From assembly GCA_030620095.1 (NCBI GenBank), contig JAUTXW010002188.1, positions 344,409 to 408,408 on the forward strand: a DNA stretch of 64,000 nucleotides, written 5' to 3'. The DNA is from Kuschelorhynchus macadamiae (lineage: Eukaryota > Arthropoda > Insecta > Coleoptera > Curculionidae). A model generated the notes under the pieces. It was not told where the DNA came from. It was given only the letters and a program-made list of their open reading frames with translations, and did not search any database. The position numbers and the translations under genes were made by a program. Shown here piece after piece: positions 58,901 to 64,000 of this stretch; the first letter of the stretch is position 1; every line of letters begins with the position of its first letter.

Positions 58901-59523
58901 TATTTAACAATATAATTTTCTATTTCTTTTTTTTCATTTTTGTTGCAGTAAAAGCAAGCATGTTCAGGAATTAGTAGAAAAAGATGTATCCTACAAATAG
59001 CACAATGTAAATCAGAAGCACTAACAACATAGGCTCTTTTGTAGTGGCAGCTCACGTGATCGGATTCCCCTCTCCGTAAATATCTCATGTGAATTGCACT
59101 ACAAGGAAGGCAAATAGCAAATGTTCCTAGTCTTCGACTTTCAATTTTAGAGTAGCTTTGTATAACACATACATCTTTTTCTTCAAAATTATTAAATAAT
59201 TCACTAGCCCTAAACTTGCTTACTTTTACGTCACCCTCGGTTCCTAAATTTAGTAATTGTCCATCCATATCCACTCCTTCGTCAATTTCCTGATCATCTT
59301 CCTCCATCTCTTCCTCTTCCTCCTCTTCAATATAATTAATATCGATGTTACATAAGAATGATCTTCTAACAAGCCTAGATGACTTGTCCAAAAATGAATG
59401 TTTATAAGTGATGGAATCGCCTTCCAAGTTATTAAAAATCTCTTCTCTTTCTTCAATTTGAGCGGCGATCTCCATATTATTTTCTTCAATTTGGACAGCG
59501 TTTCCATTCATATTTTCTGCCAT
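58897..59523 (-). CDS. Cys/His-rich acidic protein, possible zinc-binding, unknown family
   Basis: An intact 208-residue protein starting MAENMNGNAV at 59523. Residues 1-60 are polar. Residues 65-82 are an acidic run of mostly Glu and Asp. The C-terminal 75 residues carry paired cysteines and histidines: Cys138/Cys141, His156, Cys159/His160, Cys174/Cys177 (CAIC), His188 and Cys190/Cys193. This spacing suggests two zinc sites in a RING- or treble-clef-like fold, but it does not match the standard RING pattern. The last CAIC...CFYC part is reminiscent of the RING gene next door. It points away from the 300-residue gene at 60450, with the unusual repeat block between them. I do not recognise the family. 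Confidence 0.65.
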   Translation of the reverse strand: MAENMNGNAVQIEENNMEIAAQIEEREEIFNNLEGDSITYKHSFLDKSSRLVRRSFLCNIDINYIEEEEEEEMEEDDQEIDEGVDMDGQLLNLGTEGDVKVSKFRASELFNNFEEKDVCVIQSYSKIESRRLGTFAICLPCSAIHMRYLRRGESDHVSCHYKRAYVVSASDLHCAICRIHLFLLIPEHACFYCNKNEKKEIENYIVKY

Positions 59524-59732
59524 TGTTAGGAACTTTGGATTTAGATCGATTTATTTGATAAAAAATTTGGTTATAATAGCGACAACTGATATTACAGCGA
59601 ATGTTACTGTATGATCGTCGAGTGGATGTTCTTAAGTATATATCCCATCAACCACCACTTTTACTACCTGCAATACATAAGTTTTTTTTTTTATTTTTTT
59701 TTTATTCACTGTCCCTTTCCCTGTCAGTTGCC

Positions 59733-59812
59733 TCGGGGGGGGGGGCGCCAAGGGGGGCTTCGCCCCCCTCCCCGCTCCGCCAACCCCCCTAAGGGGGGCT
59801 TCGCCCCCCTTA
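59733..59812. repeat. G/C-rich hairpins
   Basis: Two perfect hairpins with a TTC loop: AGGGGGGC/GCCCCCCT at 59751-59769 and TAAGGGGGGC/GCCCCCCTTA at 59790-59812. They lie in a run of Gs and Cs that contrasts sharply with the AT-rich surroundings. Confidence 0.85.
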
Positions 59813-59972
59813 AACCCCCCTCACCCTCACCTTATCTTCTTTCTCTCCCTTCCTTCTTTCTCTTTTTTATATGTTTCTCCGTTTTCCTTCCTTCTCCTTT
59901 TTCCTTCCTTCTCCTTTTTCCTTCCTTCTTCTTTTTCTTTCCTTCTCCTTTTTTCTTTTCTTCTTTTTTAAT
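59813..59972. repeat. Polypyrimidine tract with CCTTCTCCTTTTT repeats
   Basis: The plus strand is almost only C and T for 160 bp, including three or four copies of a CCTTCCTTCTCCTTTTT unit at 59884-59960. Such tracts can form triplex DNA. Open frames across it are compositional artefacts. Confidence 0.85.
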
Positions 59973-60049
59973 CTAACCTAACCTAACCTAACCTAACCTA
60001 ACCTAACCTAACCTAACCTAACATAACCTAACCTAACTTAACTTAACCT
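59973..60049. repeat. Telomere-type array (CCTAA)n / (TTAGG)n
   Basis: About 15 units, the first ten perfect and the last five with single changes (ACATAA, CTTAA). TTAGG is the telomere repeat of most insect orders. The array sits inside a virus-like gene block, between two divergent genes. It is either an interstitial telomere relic, a feature of the element, or a product of telomerase-aided repair. Confidence 0.9.
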
Positions 60050-60100
60050 GAAGAGGGTAGCCCGAAATTGGGGAGCCGGGATTTGAGTCTCGGAAATTAA

Positions 60101-60143
60101 GGGGTCCGGGGGGAAGGGGGAAGGGGGGAGGGGGGAGGGGGGT
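60101..60143 (+). repeat. G-quadruplex-prone stretch
   Basis: Five runs of five or more Gs separated by one or two bases (GGGGGGAAGGGGGAAGGGGG and following). This meets the usual pattern for an intramolecular G-quadruplex on the plus strand. Confidence 0.8.
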
Positions 60144-60225
60144 AAGGTAGTTGATCGGCTTGGGAAAGTGGTTTTTAGAGATTGTCGTTCAACTTTAAGT
60201 AGGACACATGTGATTAACTTTTGCA

Positions 60226-60232
60226 TATAAAA
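60226..60232 (+). promoter_or_regulatory. Candidate TATA box for the 300-residue gene
   Basis: TATAAAA, 224 bp upstream of the ATG at 60450, in non-repetitive DNA right after the G-rich block. Transcription would start near 60256-60262. A second TATATATA lies at about 60383 and is an alternative. Confidence 0.3.
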
Positions 60233-60449
60233 TCGCCTCAGCGAAGAGACGAATGCAATTGATTTCTGCATTCACACTGTGCAGAGCTCGCGAGTTTTCT
60301 GGTGTTTACATTGTGTTTATTTGGTAATTTTTCAATTTTTATTTTTATTTCTAACATTTTTATTTGGCAAGATTTAATTCTTATATATATTGGTGACATT
60401 TTTATGTACATTTGTGGCATTTTATTTGTTATTACGATTTTTTTTCATA

Positions 60450-61352
60450 ATGGACAATTTTTTGGCATCGAGTAGCAAAATTATTGACAATGACTTTGAC
60501 TTATACACATGTACTCAAATGCAGAATTTTGCAAACCAACAAAACAATGAAACAGACGTATTTACAACTAGTCAACAACAAACTATTCAGGACTTGAATG
60601 AAATTATTTATAATAGCCAAGTTCAAAATAATGCCAACAAACAGAACAACGAAAAATATTTATTTACAGCTAGTCAACAAGAAACTCTTGACGATCTTAA
60701 TGACATTATTGACAACAAATCGGACTTAATTACAACAAAAACTAAACAAACTCTTGAAGAACTGAATGACATTGACGAAACTCAAAATTCTAGCGATGAG
60801 GATATTGTTTGTTTTCAAAAATCTAATACAAATTATTTAACATTAAAATCGCCAATTACTTCTCCGAGACCAATTTGCTCTCCCTTTTTGTTTAGTGAAA
60901 ATTCTGATTCGGAAGAAGAACAAATTGATCAAAATTTAAGTTTGGCTATTTGTCCTACTAATTCACCATATGATATTGTAAATTCTGATTCGCAAGAAAA
61001 ACAAATTGATCAAAATTTAAGTTCGGCTATATCTTCTATTAATTCACCATTTGCTATTGTAAATTCTGATCCGCAAGAAAAACAAATTGATGCAAATTTA
61101 ACTTCGGATATTTCTCCTAATAATTCACCAGTTGAACAAAATTCAATTTCGAAACCATCATTTATCATTAAAAAAAATTTTAAAATTAATAAAAAAAATA
61201 AAAAACAAATAGCAAACCTTAAGTGTCTGGGTTTCGCTATTCAAAATTTAACTAATTTGATCACAATTAAAAAGGGAGACGAAAGTACGGTGAATTATGT
61301 TAAACAGGCCTTTGACAAATTAGTTGACTCATTTGAAGAAATGGATTCATAA
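60450..61352 (+). CDS. Acidic protein with internal repeats, unknown family
   Basis: An intact protein of 300 residues from the ATG at 60450 (MDNFLASSSK). An upstream in-frame ATG at 60390 would add 20 hydrophobic residues, but these look like translated leader DNA. The N-terminal third repeats a motif three times: SQQQTIQDLNEII, SQQETLDDLNDII and TKQTLEELNDI. The middle has three tandem repeats of about 28 residues that start NSD(S/P) and include KQIDQNL and a (T/I/N)NSP end. Their Ser-Pro pairs look like phosphorylation sites. The last 70 residues are Lys-rich, then helical (VNYVKQAFDKLVDSFEEM). It resembles an intrinsically disordered regulatory or structural protein. It lies 185 bp upstream of the polymerase gene, on the same strand. 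Confidence 0.65.
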   Translation: MDNFLASSSKIIDNDFDLYTCTQMQNFANQQNNETDVFTTSQQQTIQDLNEIIYNSQVQNNANKQNNEKYLFTASQQETLDDLNDIIDNKSDLITTKTKQTLEELNDIDETQNSSDEDIVCFQKSNTNYLTLKSPITSPRPICSPFLFSENSDSEEEQIDQNLSLAICPTNSPYDIVNSDSQEKQIDQNLSSAISSINSPFAIVNSDPQEKQIDANLTSDISPNNSPVEQNSISKPSFIIKKNFKINKKNKKQIANLKCLGFAIQNLTNLITIKKGDESTVNYVKQAFDKLVDSFEEMDS

Positions 61353-61368
61353 AGTCAATTAATTTCTA

Positions 61369-61536
61369 TTGCTTTTTTCAAAATTTGACTATAACTAAAT
61401 AAAAATGCACAATATTAATTTTATTATTATACAAAGAACTTCAAAAATGCAATTGCTTTTTTCAAAATTTGACTATAACTAAATAGAAATGCACAATATT
61501 AATTTTATTATTATTATTATCCAGAAAACTTCAGAA
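61369..61536 (+). repeat. Tandem duplication of about 82 bp just upstream of the polymerase start
   Basis: TTGCTTTTTTCAAAATTTGACTATAACTAAATA and the following GCACAATATTAATTTTATTATTAT occur twice, at about 61369 and 61451. The second copy leads straight into the ATG at 61537. It also supplies an in-frame upstream ATG at 61489, giving a 16-residue hydrophobic extension whose use is doubtful. Confidence 0.75.
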
Positions 61537-64000
61537 ATGCATAAGTGTGTAACATGTAATAAAGTCTTCACTAGAAAGGATAATTTATTGCGACATAATA
61601 AAAAACATGTTAACGGAAATTCCACAAAACTCAACAGTTGGTTGAAAAAACCAAAGCTTGTTAAAGGTAAGAACATTTTATTTTTCATGTTATATTTTGT
61701 AAAATATTTTTTTCTTAATTTATAGATTCTACAAATATTGTAAAATATTGTAAAGAATGCAAGAAAAATATAAACCAAAGTCTATGGGGTGGACATCTTC
61801 GATCTAGTGTGCACAAGAACAATTCCAAAATAGGCTTGGAGGAAGGTGTTGAAATTATCAAGTCAGCATTCAGGGAACGAATAATATCTTATAGGATTTC
61901 CTCACACCAAAACTTCATAAATGTGAAAGAGTATTTTCAACATTTGGAATACAAAATTGCACATCTAATAGATCAAGAACTGCAGAAACATAAATGTATC
62001 AAGCTAAATATGGAACTGTTCGGTTTCTATTTTAACCCCAGCAGCGACAGCTATGATGTCAAATCTTTTAATGCGCCGTTCCAAGTCATTTGCCAGGGAT
62101 ATCAGAAAAAAGAACTGTTAGAGCAAATCTGCACCATTATTGACCAGAAAGCTGACGAATTTGCAGAAAGAGATTCAGGTAAAGAATTTATTTTCGATTT
62201 TACAACAGCAACAAAAAAGTAATTTTTTAATTTTTACGTTGCAGGATGGGCTTTGATGAATTTACTTCATTTGGAAATTAATGTTAACAAGCACAATCCG
62301 CTGAGAGCCTCATCTTTTATCGAACTTCCTCAAGAGATCAAGAGACGTCAAGCTGTGATCAACATTAGGAATGATGACAACTTTTGCTTCGCCTGGGCAG
62401 TTGTGTCTGCTCTTCACCAACCAAGCGGATTAGATTTTGAAACTTCATCCTACCCACACTACTCTTCTGTTTTGGATATGTCAGGTATAGAATTTCCAAT
62501 GTTGCTAAAGAACATTAAGATTTTTGAAGAAAAAAATAACATTTCTATTAATGTATATGGATTAGAAATTATAAATCCTAAAAAGGGGTATGAAGTAATT
62601 GGTCCACTTTATTATTCATCGAATAAAAAAAATCAACATGTCAATTTATTGTTAATAAGTGATGATGATGAAAAAACTTTTCATTATTGCTATATTAAAG
62701 ATTTATCAAAACTAGTTTCTGCACAAATTTCTAAACATCACGGAAAAAAATATATTTGCGATGGTTGTTTACAATATTTCCCTACAGAAGAAAATTTATT
62801 ACAACACAATAGCTATGATTGTGATCATTTACGAATTAACCTACCTTCTAAAGAATTAATAAAAGATAAGTTTGGAAACTATTCATATGATAATATTTTG
62901 AAATTTGTAAATTATCATAAACAAATGAAAGTTCCTTTCGTGGTGTATGCAGATTTTGAATGCATTTTAAAGCCTTTAAATAATGACAATGTTGATAAAA
63001 ATCCTAATACTTCATACACCTTAAAACAATATGAACATATTCCACATTCATTTGCCTATTACATTAAATGTTCATTCGACGATAATTATTCTAAATTTGA
63101 AAAATATAGAGGTCAAAATTGTGATACATTATTTATAAATTCTTTAGAAAGAGATGTGTATAACATATACAATAAATATTTAAAGACTCCTAAAAAGATG
63201 ATTCCTTTGAACGAACTGGACAAAATTTATCATAACTATGAAACAGTTTGTCATATTTGTAATAAACCTCTTTTAAATGACAGGGTTGCAGATCATTGTC
63301 ATATAACCGGTCTTTATAGAGGTCCAGCTCATTCACTCTGCAACATAAATTACAGAATACCTAACTTTATTCCAGTTATATTGCATAATTTGCGTAATTA
63401 TGATTCTCATCTATTTCTTAAAAAATTATGCTTAAACAAAGAACAACTAACAGTTATCGCACAAAACAAGGAAAAATATATTTCATTTGAAAAGCTTATT
63501 CATGTGGATAACTATTTTGATAAAAAGACACAAAAGGCTAAGAAAAAAAATATATCATTAAGGTTTATTGATTCTTTTCAATTTCTATCCCATTCTTTAT
63601 CAAAACTCTCTGAAAGCTTAAAAGATGAACAATGTAAGGAAATAAAAAAAATTTTCAATGATGAAGAAAGATTTAAACTTATTCGGCAAAAAGGTGTATT
63701 TCCTTACAATTATATTGATGATTATTTAAAATTAGAAGAAACAACTTTACCTCAAAAAGACCAATTTTATAATACTTTAACGGATGAGCACATCAGTGAT
63801 GCAGAATACCAAAGAGCTGTAAAGGTTTGGCAATTGTTTAAATGTGAATCTCTTGGTCAATACTCCGACGTTTACTTACTCTCTGATACTTTACTTTTGG
63901 CAGATATTTTTGAAAATTTTAGAAGCACTTGTTTATCCACATATAAGCTCGATCCAGCTCATTTTTACACTTTTCCAGGTTTATCTTGGGAGGCGTGTTT
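61537..64000 (+). CDS. polB: Protein-primed family B DNA polymerase (Polinton/adintovirus type), 5' part, apparently spliced
   Basis: The coding region appears as three exons, 61537-61666, 61726-62178 and 62245 to beyond the window, with GTAAG...TTATAG and GTAAAG...TGCAG introns of 59 and 66 bp. Both keep the frame, and stops lie in the unspliced versions. About 779 residues are visible. In order: a C2H2 zinc finger at residues 4-24 (CVTCNKVF); a second Cys2/His2-like finger at about 51-70; a conserved region with CFAWAV at about 242 and HVNLLLI at about 325; a third finger (CDGCLQYF) at about 365; exonuclease motif I YADFE at about 430; an endonuclease-VII-like HNH insert at about 529-550 (CHICN, ADHCHITG); exonuclease motif II NYDSH at about 577; and motif III YLLSD at about 737. 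The polymerase palm with its DTD box lies beyond the window. This class primes replication from a terminal protein in virus-like transposons. Introns are inferred from sequence. Confidence 0.8.
61667..61725 (+). other. Predicted intron 1 of the polymerase gene
   Basis: A 59-bp AT-rich segment bounded by GTAAGA and TTTATAG. It contains a stop in the reading frame; removal joins a split codon and continues into a Cys-X2-Cys motif (YCKECKK). Confidence 0.65.
62179..62244 (+). other. Predicted intron 2 of the polymerase gene
   Basis: A 66-bp segment bounded by GTAAAG and TTGCAG with a T-rich stretch before the acceptor. Unspliced, the frame stops at 62222. Removal joins directly to the conserved GWALMNL region found in relatives. 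Confidence 0.7.

Noticed and set aside
59601..59976. Open frames rich in Pro, Ser and Phe on the plus strand
   Set aside because: They are translations of the G/C hairpins and the CT tract; low complexity, no start context, and they overlap structured DNA.
60390..60449. N-terminal membrane segment for the 300-residue protein from the upstream ATG
   Set aside because: The 20 residues are encoded by a T-rich leader, and the internal ATG at 60450 starts the polar, repeat-containing protein; no other sign of secretion.

Overview
The window is AT-rich eukaryotic DNA, best explained as a transposon-packed intergenic region of an insect genome. The evidence is the mix of BEL/Pao, Jockey/CR1-like LINE, hAT, Transib and IS630/Tc1/mariner remnants, and arrays of the arthropod telomere unit CCTAA/TTAGG. 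The species cannot be named from this. I recognise no ordinary host gene; almost every protein-like stretch belongs to a mobile element, and most are broken.

Layout. 1-4.9 kb: BEL/Pao integrase scrap and a decayed ZMYM1-type hAT transposase. 5.0-9.4 kb: a dispersed repeat built of about 135-bp subunits, invaded by a DD41D mariner with about 290-bp inverted ends. 10.6 kb: a tRNA-like gene. 12.9-13.4 kb: a 272-bp tandem duplication. 15.3-20.4 kb: the 135-bp-subunit repeat again, as two inverted arms around a decayed hAT (CGGBP1-like) transposase. 20.4-24 kb: AT-rich DNA with three or four hammerhead-ribozyme-like cores on the minus strand. 24.3-29.2 kb: a LINE split by an IS630/Tc1 element with DD82E spacing, which itself carries a nested palindromic MITE. 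29.2-31.6 kb: the subunit repeat again. 32-37.5 kb: BEL/Pao remains and a nearly full-length LINE with a long (TA)n array inside its reverse transcriptase. 37.7-42.0 kb: an internally deleted hAT, a Transib (RAG1-related) transposase and a BEL/Pao RNase H scrap. 42-53 kb: short repeats, MITE-like inverted repeats and LINE fragments. 53.5-55.6 kb: a DNA transposon with an intact 365-aa transposase, whose 0.6-kb inverted repeats include the first 66 codons.

57.4-64 kb is different. It holds four uninterrupted genes: a RING-finger protein, a Cys-rich acidic protein, a 300-aa repeat protein, and the start of a protein-primed family B DNA polymerase of the Polinton/Maverick/adintovirus kind, which appears to contain two short spliceosomal introns and runs off the window. 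Between two divergent genes lies an odd 450-bp block: G/C hairpins, a polypyrimidine tract, about 15 telomere units and a G-quadruplex-prone stretch. This looks like part of an integrated virus-like or Polinton-like element. Capsid, ATPase, protease and integrase genes are not seen here, so its exact class is open.
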